In this document: one piece after another, positions 1-6,389 of the stretch | Layout: each line of letters opens with the position of its first letter | Position numbering within the stretch: the first letter of the stretch is position 1 | Assembly: GCA_017381395.1 (NCBI GenBank) | Contig: JAFOCH010000001.1 | Span: 1 to 9,663, forward strand | DNA: 9,663 nucleotides | Source of the DNA: Clostridia bacterium | Lineage (GTDB): Bacteria > Bacillota > Clostridia > Oscillospirales > Acutalibacteraceae | Direction of reading: 5' to 3' | Position numbers and translations under genes: made by a program | Notes under the pieces: model-generated | Databases searched by the model: none | What the model saw: only the letters and a program-made list of their open reading frames with translations | What the model was told of the DNA's origin: nothing

Positions 1-3
1 CAT
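1..3 (-). CDS. Start codon of a divergent gene, rest outside the window
   Basis: Read on the minus strand, the window ends exactly in an ATG (complement of CAT at 1-3). It is preceded by GGAG (complement of CTCC at 11-14) at a 7-base spacing and by a promoter at 33-60. Only the initiator codon is visible, so nothing can be said about the product. The ATG, ribosome binding site and promoter in correct order and spacing are the reason for calling it a gene start; chance agreement is possible. Confidence 0.5.
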
Positions 4-32
4 ATATAATCTCCGTTAGTTTTGATACCATA

Positions 33-60
33 ATTATATCATATTTTACCTCAAACGCAA
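33..60 (-). promoter_or_regulatory. Divergent sigma-A-type promoter, leftward
   Basis: On the minus strand a perfect TATAAT (positions 38-33) carries an upstream TGA, that is an extended -10. TTGCGT at 60-55 lies 16 bases upstream as a weak -35. Transcription would start near position 26, giving a leader of about 20 bases before the ATG at the window edge. It sits about 30 bases from the rightward promoter at 91-119, so the two promoters share one intergenic region and could be co-regulated. Confidence 0.55.
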
Positions 61-90
61 ATGATATATTTTAATATTTCGTAAATAATG

Positions 91-119
91 GTGACAAATT
101 GAAAAAAGTGTGATATAAT
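91..119 (+). promoter_or_regulatory. Sigma-A promoter with extended -10, rightward
   Basis: GTGACA at 91-96 (5 of 6 to TTGACA) is followed after exactly 17 bases by a perfect TATAAT at 114-119. TGA directly in front of the -10 makes it an extended -10. Transcription would begin near 125-127, about 33 bases before the start codon at 159. It serves the unrecognised gene 159-899. Confidence 0.8.
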
Positions 120-142
120 GCTTAGAGTTTTTAAAATAGCAT

Positions 143-147
143 GGAGG
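143..147 (+). promoter_or_regulatory. Ribosome binding site deciding the start at 159
   Basis: GGAGG at 143-147 lies 11 bases before ATG 159. The alternative in-frame ATG at 141 overlaps this motif and has no Shine-Dalgarno sequence of its own, so 159 is the better start. Confidence 0.75.
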
Positions 148-158
148 TTTTTACGACT

Positions 159-899
159 ATGAATGATAACGCTCTTAAAATAATTCTCAACGAACTCGAA
201 CCTGTTTTTACGGCTCAGAAGCTTGTTCGTCAGCAGGGTGATGACGTGGTATATACTAACAGCACCCACGCGGTTAAGATTTGGTATAATGAAGAAAAGA
301 AGTTGTTCATGCTTGATTTGGCTGTACTTAATGGCGAGGAAAGCGTTGATTTTGTGAATAAATCAATGTACCTTTTTGATGAAGGTCATAATGATAAGGA
401 TGCAAAATCGGTTGGAAGTGACTTTGCCGATACCCTCAATATTGCTTTTGGCGTCGTTCATACCAGAAAGGCATCGGTTGATCTGCCGTCAAAGGCAGCC
501 CCCGGCGCAACTCCCGGCGAGGATGCTTTTTGCAACCGCTTTTTAACCCTTTATCCGCAGTATAAGGACAAGTATAAGGCCGACGTTGAAAGATACGGCG
601 ATTTCCTTTACGAAAGATTTTTCAGCGAAACTGCCGCAGTTAAGCTCAATGAGCTTATGACCTCGGGCGACAAAAAAGCGATTATAAAGATGCTTCAAAT
701 GCTCGACGAATTTTACGTTGACGGCAATTTCGACGTTCAGAGTACGATTACCTATACAATTATTGGCGGTGCCTTCCGCAACGATAGCGCCCTTTTTGAA
801 AAGGCATGCGAATTTATGACAGATAACGCACCACACCTTCTTATCCCGTCAAAGAACATGATGGAGCACGTTATCGCAAAGGAAAATAAGAAAAAATAA
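159..899 (+). CDS. Conserved-looking hypothetical cytoplasmic protein, 246 aa
   Basis: I do not recognise this family. The protein is 246 residues from the preferred start (252 from the ATG at 141, rejected because that codon overlaps the ribosome binding site). It has no signal peptide or membrane segment and looks soluble and cytoplasmic. Two parts can be seen. The N-terminal half, about residues 1-105, mixes beta and alpha and contains a stretch (around VVYTNSTHAVKIWY) that reads like strands of a small alpha/beta domain. A Pro/Ala/Gly-rich linker follows (around LPSKAAPGATPGED). The C-terminal half is mostly helical and acidic/aromatic, ending in a Lys-rich tail. No catalytic motif or metal-binding cluster stands out. 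It is a single-gene unit with its own extended -10 promoter and its own terminator, which suggests independent, probably steady expression. Base composition matches the neighbours. Confidence 0.85.
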   Translation: MNDNALKIILNELEPVFTAQKLVRQQGDDVVYTNSTHAVKIWYNEEKKLFMLDLAVLNGEESVDFVNKSMYLFDEGHNDKDAKSVGSDFADTLNIAFGVVHTRKASVDLPSKAAPGATPGEDAFCNRFLTLYPQYKDKYKADVERYGDFLYERFFSETAAVKLNELMTSGDKKAIIKMLQMLDEFYVDGNFDVQSTITYTIIGGAFRNDSALFEKACEFMTDNAPHLLIPSKNMMEHVIAKENKKK

Positions 900-902
900 G
901 TG

Positions 903-937
903 AAAAAGCGGCCATATTTTTATGGCTGCTTTTTTTG
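903..937 (+). terminator. Rho-independent terminator
   Basis: A 9-bp stem, AGCGGCCAT at 907-915 with ATGGCTGCT at 922-930 (one G-U pair), encloses a 6-base loop and is followed by a run of T to 936. A-rich bases before the stem can extend it by pairing with the T run. It begins 3 bases after the stop at 899 and separates the upstream gene from the zinc-ribbon/nfn operon. Confidence 0.9.
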
Positions 938-944
938 TAGTTTA

Positions 945-973
945 TTGACAATTATATAATATAATGATAAACT
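945..973 (+). promoter_or_regulatory. Probable sigma-A promoter of the zinc-ribbon/nfnAB operon
   Basis: A perfect TTGACA is at 945-950. At a 17-base spacing stands TAAACT (968-973, 4 of 6) with a TGA just before it, which may act as an extended -10. Two perfect TATAAT hexamers at 955-960 and 960-965 lie too close to this -35 and have no good -35 of their own, so the exact -10 is uncertain. The promoter lies directly after the terminator of the preceding gene and 42 bases before ATG 1015. Confidence 0.6.
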
Positions 974-1014
974 AAAAGGTACTTTATTTTTATAAGTGAG
1001 GGAATGCAAGGATT

Positions 1015-3252
1015 ATGGCAGAATGTAATAAATGCGGAAACCTACTTGACGAAAACGGTGTATGTAAAAATTGCACCGAAACAGATGCCAATGATATATA
1101 CACAATGTGGGGAAAACCCGGCTCCTCTTCGGAAAAGGCGGCGTCAAATCAGCAGCCCGAAATCGACAAGGTAAATGCAACCGAAACGGTCGAAACCTCT
1201 ACCGAACCCGAGGTAAAATACGCTCAGTCGCAAATCGGTACTGCCGAGCAGCGTGCGGCATATTTTAACGCTATGGCAGGCGTCGAGGAAGAAGAGGTGG
1301 ACGAGCAGTTTTACGTTTCGGAGAATAGTCTTTTCGACGTTCCTTTTAACGATACAAAGGATAATTTGGGCTACAATTTTCCTAAATTTCGCAATACCGC
1401 ATCTAAAAAAACTCGCAAAAGTTTAAAGATAACTGCACTTATTGTTTCGGCAGTTGCCCTGCTTACAGCCGCGGCAATTGTTGTCAGCAATTATTTCAAT
1501 TTCGGACTTTTGACCTCGGGATCCGAAGTGCCCATTATCGCGGTAAAGGACACTTCGCTGTATCTGACAACGAGCAAGGGCGGAATCCAGAGTGATATGT
1601 ATTACAGTGACCGCATCGGCACTGTGAAAAATACCATTCTGGACGGAAAGGTTAATCGAGTAAGCTTTACTTCTGATTATAGCCGAATGCTCGTTGTAGA
1701 AAAGTATGAATCGACCAATCAAACGTATACTCTGCACGAAAGAGAAACCTATTCTCCTAACTGGATAACGGCGCAAAATAACGGAACGATTGTCGATACG
1801 GCGATTTGCAGTGAATATAAATTTCTTAATGACGAAAAAGCACTCGTTTATTTAAAATTAAGCGGCGACGTCACCGAACTGTGCGTGTATTCCTTTGCTG
1901 ACGGTACGGCTAAAAAGATTGCTACAAACGTAACCGAATTCAGTATTCAGAATAACAATACTGTTCTCTACATCTCGGACGGGAATTTACATAGCTTAAT
2001 CTATAAAAGTCATACCGACCTTAAAACAAAGCTTGTAACTGAATACGTATATCAGGTAACAACGGCTTATGACTACGGATATACCGATTCAAACGATTAT
2101 TTTTATATCACGGTCAAGCTCGAATATATCACCCAGAATATGTACTACAACGCGGGTGAATTGCATTGCGTAAAATCGGGCAAGGATAAGAAAATCGGTG
2201 ATAACGCATCTAGAATCATTATGCCACTCTTTGATGACGGTGCGGCGTATTATATGCGTTCGCAGTATTTTTCGCTCGGTGTAGGTTCATTTATCGAGGA
2301 CGATTGCGCCGAAAGTGACGCTGAGTATGTAGAAAAGCATTACCAGAAAAATAGTGATGAAGCATTTACAACCAGCGCAAAGGATTGGGCAAAGGTTCTT
2401 CGTCACAATCGTAGAAACATTAAATTCGGCGATCAAACATTTTCTATACTCGACATGGGTGTATATAGCGAGATTGCCGACGACCTTTGGTACGTAAAAG
2501 GGGAAAAGCATACCGAAATAGCAAAGAATATTGTTGATATTTCCTTCAAGGACGAGGATACCAAAACACTCGTTTACAGCTACTATCCCTTTAATATTAA
2601 CAAGCTTCTGTTCAGCGAGGTTGAGCAGAATTATATTCAGTCGGATCCGGCTATGGTCGGCTATTGCAAGGACATTCTTTTGCCAAAGTATAAGATAAAG
2701 CAGTTTGGTATTACAAAGGAGAGCAAGAGCGTTGACCTCGATGCTTCGTATGTTCGCAAAGCGGATATTACTGCCGATGGTAAAAAGATGTACTTTATGG
2801 ACACCGAAAAGGAAAAGAGTGAATCTGGCGCATTAAAAACGCTTAAGCTCAGCGATCTTTCGGGCTGCGAAACCGTTATCAAGTCGATTGAAGATTTTGA
2901 GGTAATGGGAAATAACGCGGTATCAATTGCGCTTAATGACGACCTGTTTTTAAATAACGAAAAAATCGGTCAAAATGTTCAAAGCTATCAAACGGCCGAG
3001 AACGGAAAAAGCGTAGTATTTATCGATAATTTCAACGTGGTTGATAATACAGGACGCCTTCAGGTGTATAAGAATGGCGAAGTTGATAACATAACCGATG
3101 GTGTCAATGACTTTGCGGTAATTAGCGAAAACACTCTGGCTTATATCGGTAATTATAATAAGGCTGAGGGTGAAGGTACGCTTTATATCGCGTCGGGAAT
3201 CAAGTCGGGTAGAGCGACCGATGATATGGTTAAATCTCTCATTAGATATTAA
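1015..3252 (+). CDS. Zinc-ribbon, single-pass membrane protein with large extracytoplasmic propeller-like domain
   Basis: The 745-residue protein starts with a zinc ribbon: Cys4, Cys7, Cys17 and Cys20 form two CxxC knuckles. A low-complexity acidic, Ser/Thr/Glu-rich linker follows (about 25-130), then a basic patch (KKTRKS, 131-136) and one hydrophobic segment at about 139-160. By the positive-inside rule the zinc ribbon is cytoplasmic. About 580 residues would then lie outside. They contain repeated strand-rich units with Tyr/Asp/Asn-rich turns (phrases such as LTTSKGG, VLYISDGNLHSL, KKMYFMDTEKE, TLAYIGNYNK), resembling a TolB/WD40-like or DUF5050-like beta-propeller. I assign that fold by pattern, not by a named family. 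No enzyme motif is seen, so a sensor or scaffold role is an inference. It is the first gene of an operon: nfnA starts 11 bases after its stop with no promoter or terminator between. GAGG at 998-1001 and AAGGA at 1008-1012 flank the best start spacing, so the ribosome binding site is unusual. Confidence 0.85.
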   Translation: MAECNKCGNLLDENGVCKNCTETDANDIYTMWGKPGSSSEKAASNQQPEIDKVNATETVETSTEPEVKYAQSQIGTAEQRAAYFNAMAGVEEEEVDEQFYVSENSLFDVPFNDTKDNLGYNFPKFRNTASKKTRKSLKITALIVSAVALLTAAAIVVSNYFNFGLLTSGSEVPIIAVKDTSLYLTTSKGGIQSDMYYSDRIGTVKNTILDGKVNRVSFTSDYSRMLVVEKYESTNQTYTLHERETYSPNWITAQNNGTIVDTAICSEYKFLNDEKALVYLKLSGDVTELCVYSFADGTAKKIATNVTEFSIQNNNTVLYISDGNLHSLIYKSHTDLKTKLVTEYVYQVTTAYDYGYTDSNDYFYITVKLEYITQNMYYNAGELHCVKSGKDKKIGDNASRIIMPLFDDGAAYYMRSQYFSLGVGSFIEDDCAESDAEYVEKHYQKNSDEAFTTSAKDWAKVLRHNRRNIKFGDQTFSILDMGVYSEIADDLWYVKGEKHTEIAKNIVDISFKDEDTKTLVYSYYPFNINKLLFSEVEQNYIQSDPAMVGYCKDILLPKYKIKQFGITKESKSVDLDASYVRKADITADGKKMYFMDTEKEKSESGALKTLKLSDLSGCETVIKSIEDFEVMGNNAVSIALNDDLFLNNEKIGQNVQSYQTAENGKSVVFIDNFNVVDNTGRLQVYKNGEVDNITDGVNDFAVISENTLAYIGNYNKAEGEGTLYIASGIKSGRATDDMVKSLIRY

Positions 3253-3256
3253 GGTG
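3251..3256 (+). promoter_or_regulatory. Ribosome binding site for the TTG start of nfnA
   Basis: AAGGTG at 3251-3256 overlaps the last bases of the preceding stop codon and lies 7 bases before TTG 3264. No in-frame ATG is found near it, and the protein homology begins right at this TTG, so TTG is taken as the initiator. Confidence 0.75.
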
Positions 3257-3263
3257 AAAAGGT

Positions 3264-4115
3264 TTGTATAAAATTATTTGTAAATCGAAGCTCAATGATC
3301 AGATGACCTTGATGGTAATCGAGGCGCCTTTTGTCGCAAAAAAAGCACGTGCAGGACAGTTTATTATGCTTCGAGTAAATGAAATGGGCGAAAGAATCCC
3401 CTTGACGATTGCCGATTACGACCGTGAAAAAGGATACGTTACCGTGATTTTTCAAAAGGTTGGAAAAACGACAATGCTGCTCGACAGTCTTGACGAGGGC
3501 GATTCTGTGCTTGACTTTGTCGGTCCTCTCGGAAAACCCACCGACTATGCGGGGGTAAAACGTGCCGCAGTAATCGGCGGAGGTGCAGGTTGCGCAATCG
3601 CTTATCCTCAGGCAAAAGCCATGAAGGAAAATGGTATTTGCGTTGATATGATTGCCGGGTTCAGGAATCGCAATCTCATCATTTTAGAGGACGAAATGGC
3701 AGCCGAAAGCAATCAGCTTATTATAATGACCGATGACGGTTCAAATGGAAATAAGGGCTTTGTCACCGACGCGCTCAAAAATGAGATTTTGGCAGGTAAA
3801 AACTATGATTTCGTTATCGCGATCGGACCCTTGCCGATGATGAAGGCGGTTTGCAACCTAACCAAAGAATACGGGATAAAAACTGTTATAAGTATGAATT
3901 CGTATATGATTGATGGAACTGGGATGTGCGGCTGTTGCCGAGTAACTGTTGACGGAAAGGTGAAGTTCGCTTGTGTTGACGGACCCGATTTTGACGGTCA
4001 TTTGGTTGATTTTGACGAAGCGATAAAGAGAAGCAGAATATATGCCGAGCAGGAAAGAAAAGCTCGCGATGAACACTGCAATTTAATGAAGGCAAAGGTG
4101 TCGGACAATGGCTGA
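3264..4115 (+). CDS. nfnA: NADH-dependent reduced ferredoxin:NADP+ oxidoreductase, subunit A (NfnA)
   Basis: This is the smaller subunit of the cytoplasmic electron-bifurcating transhydrogenase NfnAB, which uses NADH and reduced ferredoxin to reduce two NADP+. Domains in order: a ferredoxin-reductase beta-barrel binding FAD (about 1-95, with RIPLTIAD at 44-51 as the flavin motif); an NAD(H)-binding Rossmann domain (about 98-210, with VIGGGAGCAIAYP at 103-115); and a C-terminal [2Fe-2S] site with Asp217, Cys222, Cys225 and Cys237 (DGTGMCGCC followed by FAC). In the family an aspartate joins three cysteines as cluster ligand. The length of 283 residues is normal for NfnA. Cys224, between two cluster cysteines, is where relatives often have a small non-Cys residue. 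It starts with TTG and overlaps nfnB by 8 bases, implying translational coupling. The related PyrK and SudB proteins share the fold, but the adjacent nfnB-like gene decides for NfnA. Confidence 0.9.
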   Translation: MYKIICKSKLNDQMTLMVIEAPFVAKKARAGQFIMLRVNEMGERIPLTIADYDREKGYVTVIFQKVGKTTMLLDSLDEGDSVLDFVGPLGKPTDYAGVKRAAVIGGGAGCAIAYPQAKAMKENGICVDMIAGFRNRNLIILEDEMAAESNQLIIMTDDGSNGNKGFVTDALKNEILAGKNYDFVIAIGPLPMMKAVCNLTKEYGIKTVISMNSYMIDGTGMCGCCRVTVDGKVKFACVDGPDFDGHLVDFDEAIKRSRIYAEQERKARDEHCNLMKAKVSDNG

Positions 4116-5490
4116 ACTGAATAAAAAAAGGGTTGCCATGCCCGAGCAACCAGCTGATAAACGTGTTACTAATTTTGACGAGGTTGCTCTTGGCTACACT
4201 GCCGAAATGGCGGCAAATGAAGCGGCACGTTGCCTTAATTGTAAGAATATGCCCTGTGTTAGCGGATGTCCCGTTAACATCCGTATCCCTGAATTTATCA
4301 AAAAAATCCGCGAAAATGACATTGAAGGCGCGTATAAAATTATTAAATCGACAAGTTCGCTTCCTGCCGTTTGCGGTCGCGTTTGCCCTCAGGAAAATCA
4401 ATGTGAGGCGCGTTGCGTTTGCGGTATAAAGGGTGAAAGTGTCGCAATTGGCCGACTCGAAAGATATGTTGCCGACTATATGTTTAATAAGGAAACTAGC
4501 GAAAAATCCGAGCCGAATGGAAAAAAGGTTGCTATAATCGGCGGTGGCCCGGCAGGACTGACCTGCGCGGGAGATCTCAATAATCTTGGCTATGACGTTA
4601 CCGTTTTCGAGGCGTTCCATACCGCTGGTGGCGTTCTTTCCTACGGTATTCCCGAATTCCGCCTGCCAAAGAGTGTTGTCCGCCGCGAAATAAAAAATCT
4701 CGAAAAATCGGGCGTTAAGATAATGACAAATATGGTTATCGGAAACGTACTCACCATTGACGAGATTTTTGATATGGGTTATGAGGCGATATTTATCGGA
4801 AACGGCGCAGGACTGCCTAAATTTATGGGTGTTGAAGGCGAAAACCTAAACAGCGTATTTTCTGCCAACGAGTTTTTGACCCGTATCAATTTAATGAGAG
4901 CGTTTGACGATAATTACGATACGCCGATTTATAAATTTTCATCCGTTGCGGTAATTGGCGGCGGAAACGTTGCCATGGATGCTGCCCGTTCGGCCAGACG
5001 ACTCGGCGCCGAAAAGGTATATATCGTGTACCGCCGTTCCGAGCAGGAAATGCCTGCCCGAAAGGAAGAGGTGCTTCACGCCAAGGAGGAGGGAATAGAA
5101 TTCCTTTACCTTAATAATATAAAGAAGATCAACGGTGACGAGAGCGGCAACGTAAGGTCTATTACCTGCGCTAAAATGGAACTTTCCGAAGCTGACGAAA
5201 GTGGCCGCAGAACACCTGTCGAAATTGGCGGTAGTGAATTTGACCTGGATGTAGATGCCGTAATAATGGCTATTGGAAACTCGCCTAATAAAACGGTTGT
5301 TTCTGCTTGTGAAGGCATCGAAACGAATAGAAAGGGTTGCATTGTTGTTGACGAGGAAACGCTCAAAACCACCCTCGACGGTGTATATGCAGGCGGTGAC
5401 GCAGTAACGGGTGCAGCTACTGTAATTCTTGCCATGGGAGCAGGAAAAAAAGCCGCACAATCAATTCACGAATATTTACAAAATAAATAA
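4108..5490 (+). CDS. nfnB: NADH-dependent reduced ferredoxin:NADP+ oxidoreductase, subunit B (NfnB; GltD-like)
   Basis: This is the larger subunit of NfnAB and carries the bifurcating flavin and the NADP(H) site. The N-terminal domain (about 1-130) holds nine cysteines for two [4Fe-4S] clusters: Cys42, Cys45, Cys50 and Cys54, then Cys89, Cys93, Cys99, Cys103 and Cys105. The FAD-binding motif VAIIGGGPAGLTCAGDL is at 141-157. The NADPH-binding motif VAVIGGGNVAMDAARSARRLG starts at 280, with Arg-rich YRRSEQEMPARKEE following. The closing FAD motif GVYAGGDAVTGAATVILAMG is near 425-444. At 460 residues it matches both NfnB and the glutamate synthase small subunit. No large glutamate synthase subunit is nearby and nfnA precedes it directly, so the Nfn assignment is preferred; a sulfide dehydrogenase SudA role is the main alternative. 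AAAGGTG at 4094-4100 gives a 7-base spacing to ATG. It is the last gene of its operon. Confidence 0.9.
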   Translation: MAELNKKRVAMPEQPADKRVTNFDEVALGYTAEMAANEAARCLNCKNMPCVSGCPVNIRIPEFIKKIRENDIEGAYKIIKSTSSLPAVCGRVCPQENQCEARCVCGIKGESVAIGRLERYVADYMFNKETSEKSEPNGKKVAIIGGGPAGLTCAGDLNNLGYDVTVFEAFHTAGGVLSYGIPEFRLPKSVVRREIKNLEKSGVKIMTNMVIGNVLTIDEIFDMGYEAIFIGNGAGLPKFMGVEGENLNSVFSANEFLTRINLMRAFDDNYDTPIYKFSSVAVIGGGNVAMDAARSARRLGAEKVYIVYRRSEQEMPARKEEVLHAKEEGIEFLYLNNIKKINGDESGNVRSITCAKMELSEADESGRRTPVEIGGSEFDLDVDAVIMAIGNSPNKTVVSACEGIETNRKGCIVVDEETLKTTLDGVYAGGDAVTGAATVILAMGAGKKAAQSIHEYLQNK

Positions 5491-5500
5491 ATTCTCATTT

Positions 5501-5543
5501 AAATAACGGCTGTGGAAAAATTCTCCACAGCCGTTATTTTTTT
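5501..5543 (+). terminator. Strong Rho-independent terminator of the nfn operon
   Basis: A perfect 16-bp inverted repeat (5501-5516 with 5524-5539, core ACGGCTGTGGA) encloses a 7-base loop and ends in seven T (5537-5543). It begins 10 bases after the nfnB stop. Termination should be nearly complete, so the M23 gene downstream needs its own promoter. Confidence 0.95.
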
Positions 5544-5578
5544 CATATTCCCGTCATATATTTTATTGATTAAATAAA

Positions 5579-5586
5579 GGCGGTGG
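5579..5586 (+). promoter_or_regulatory. Ribosome binding site deciding the start at 5592
   Basis: An AAGG (5577-5580) running into GGCGGTGG (5579-5586) ends 5 bases before ATG 5592. The possible GTG start at 5583 lies inside this motif and is therefore unlikely. Confidence 0.65.
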
Positions 5587-5591
5587 TAAAT

Positions 5592-6389
5592 ATGTCGGGC
5601 GAAAAAATGATTGAGGAAATGACAAAAGACGAAAACAAAAGGGTAAAGGACCGCCTTATGAGCTTAATATTTACTCAATCGGTGGTATGTGCGCTGATTA
5701 TACTTTTTTCATTTGGGTTAAAGTTGATTGGCGGAGACCTGTACGAATGGGAAAAAGGCTTTTATGTATCTGATTTTGAGGATAAAACCTCGGTAAAAGA
5801 GGTGCTGAATCAACTTTCTGTTGCCGTTGCGTCATCAAATTCAGCTGACGAAAAAGAGAAACCAAACGCTCTCGAAACAAAATCAGACAATACCCTCGAA
5901 TATGCTGTTTTGAACGAGGATGACAGTGCAGGCGCGGTGATTGATTTCAAGGAGGTTCAAACCCTTTCGAGCGTGAAAATGGCAAAGCTGAATATGGTAA
6001 TGCCTCTGTCAAAATATCGAGTCACAAGCGAGTACGGCTATCGAGTGAATCCTGTTTCGGGACTGTATAAATTACATAGCGGAGTCGATTTGGGAGCAAA
6101 TAGCGGCGAAAAAATCTATTCTGCGCTTGGCGGAAAGGTTGTTCGTTCGGATTATGCGTCGGATTACGGACATTACGTTATGGTTGACCACGGCGACGGA
6201 CTTTGTACCCTTTATGCCCATTGTTCCGAGCGTTTGGTTAAGGTTGGAGACACGGTAAAGCAGGGCGACGTAATCGCTTTGGTAGGTAGTACGGGTGCAT
6301 CGACGGGCCCGCATTTGCATTTTGAAGTGAGGGTGAATAACGAGCGCATAAACCCGCTCAATGTTTTATCTGACGTTTATACGGCATGA
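5592..6389 (+). CDS. Membrane-anchored M23 (LytM-type) metallopeptidase in spoIVFA position
   Basis: This 265-residue protein has a short charged cytoplasmic N-terminus, one membrane segment (about residues 24-47), a linker rich in Ser, Glu and Asp, and a C-terminal M23 domain (about 135-260). All active-site elements are present: HSGVD (zinc ligands His162 and Asp166), YAH (His210), and HLH (catalytic His241, zinc ligand His243). The family cuts peptide cross-bridges of peptidoglycan. Length, topology and the directly following SpoIVFB-like protease match SpoIVFA, the regulator that holds SpoIVFB in the outer forespore membrane. Bacillus SpoIVFA, however, has lost the M23 catalytic residues, so this one may be an active enzyme or closer to SpoIIQ. 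Its stop overlaps the next start (ATGA at 6386-6389), a sign of coupled translation. A strong terminator precedes it and I see no convincing sigma-A promoter in 5544-5578. Confidence 0.87.
   Translation: MSGEKMIEEMTKDENKRVKDRLMSLIFTQSVVCALIILFSFGLKLIGGDLYEWEKGFYVSDFEDKTSVKEVLNQLSVAVASSNSADEKEKPNALETKSDNTLEYAVLNEDDSAGAVIDFKEVQTLSSVKMAKLNMVMPLSKYRVTSEYGYRVNPVSGLYKLHSGVDLGANSGEKIYSALGGKVVRSDYASDYGHYVMVDHGDGLCTLYAHCSERLVKVGDTVKQGDVIALVGSTGASTGPHLHFEVRVNNERINPLNVLSDVYTA

Noticed and set aside
141..158. ATG at 141 as start of the first gene
   Set aside because: This ATG overlaps the GGAGG that serves ATG 159 and has no Shine-Dalgarno motif of its own.
955..965. Two overlapping TATAAT hexamers as the -10 of the operon at 1015
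   Set aside because: They lie 4 and 9 bases after the perfect TTGACA at 945-950, and nothing resembling a -35 stands 16-18 bases upstream of either.
3886..4620. A 244-codon open frame on the minus strand across the nfnA/nfnB junction
   Set aside because: It lies opposite two clearly homologous genes with intact motifs, has no family resemblance and looks like a codon-usage shadow.
4939..5460. A 173-codon minus-strand open frame inside nfnB
   Set aside because: It is antisense to the conserved NADPH and FAD motifs of nfnB, and its translation resembles no protein.
4108..5490. Glutamate synthase small subunit (gltD)
   Set aside because: The sequence is compatible with it, but no large subunit is adjacent and the preceding gene is a clear NfnA-type flavoprotein, so NfnB is the better reading.
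5501..5539. Perfect inverted repeat as an operator or mobile-element end
   Set aside because: A T run immediately after the stem and its position 10 bases behind a stop codon make it an intrinsic terminator; no transposase or target duplication is nearby.
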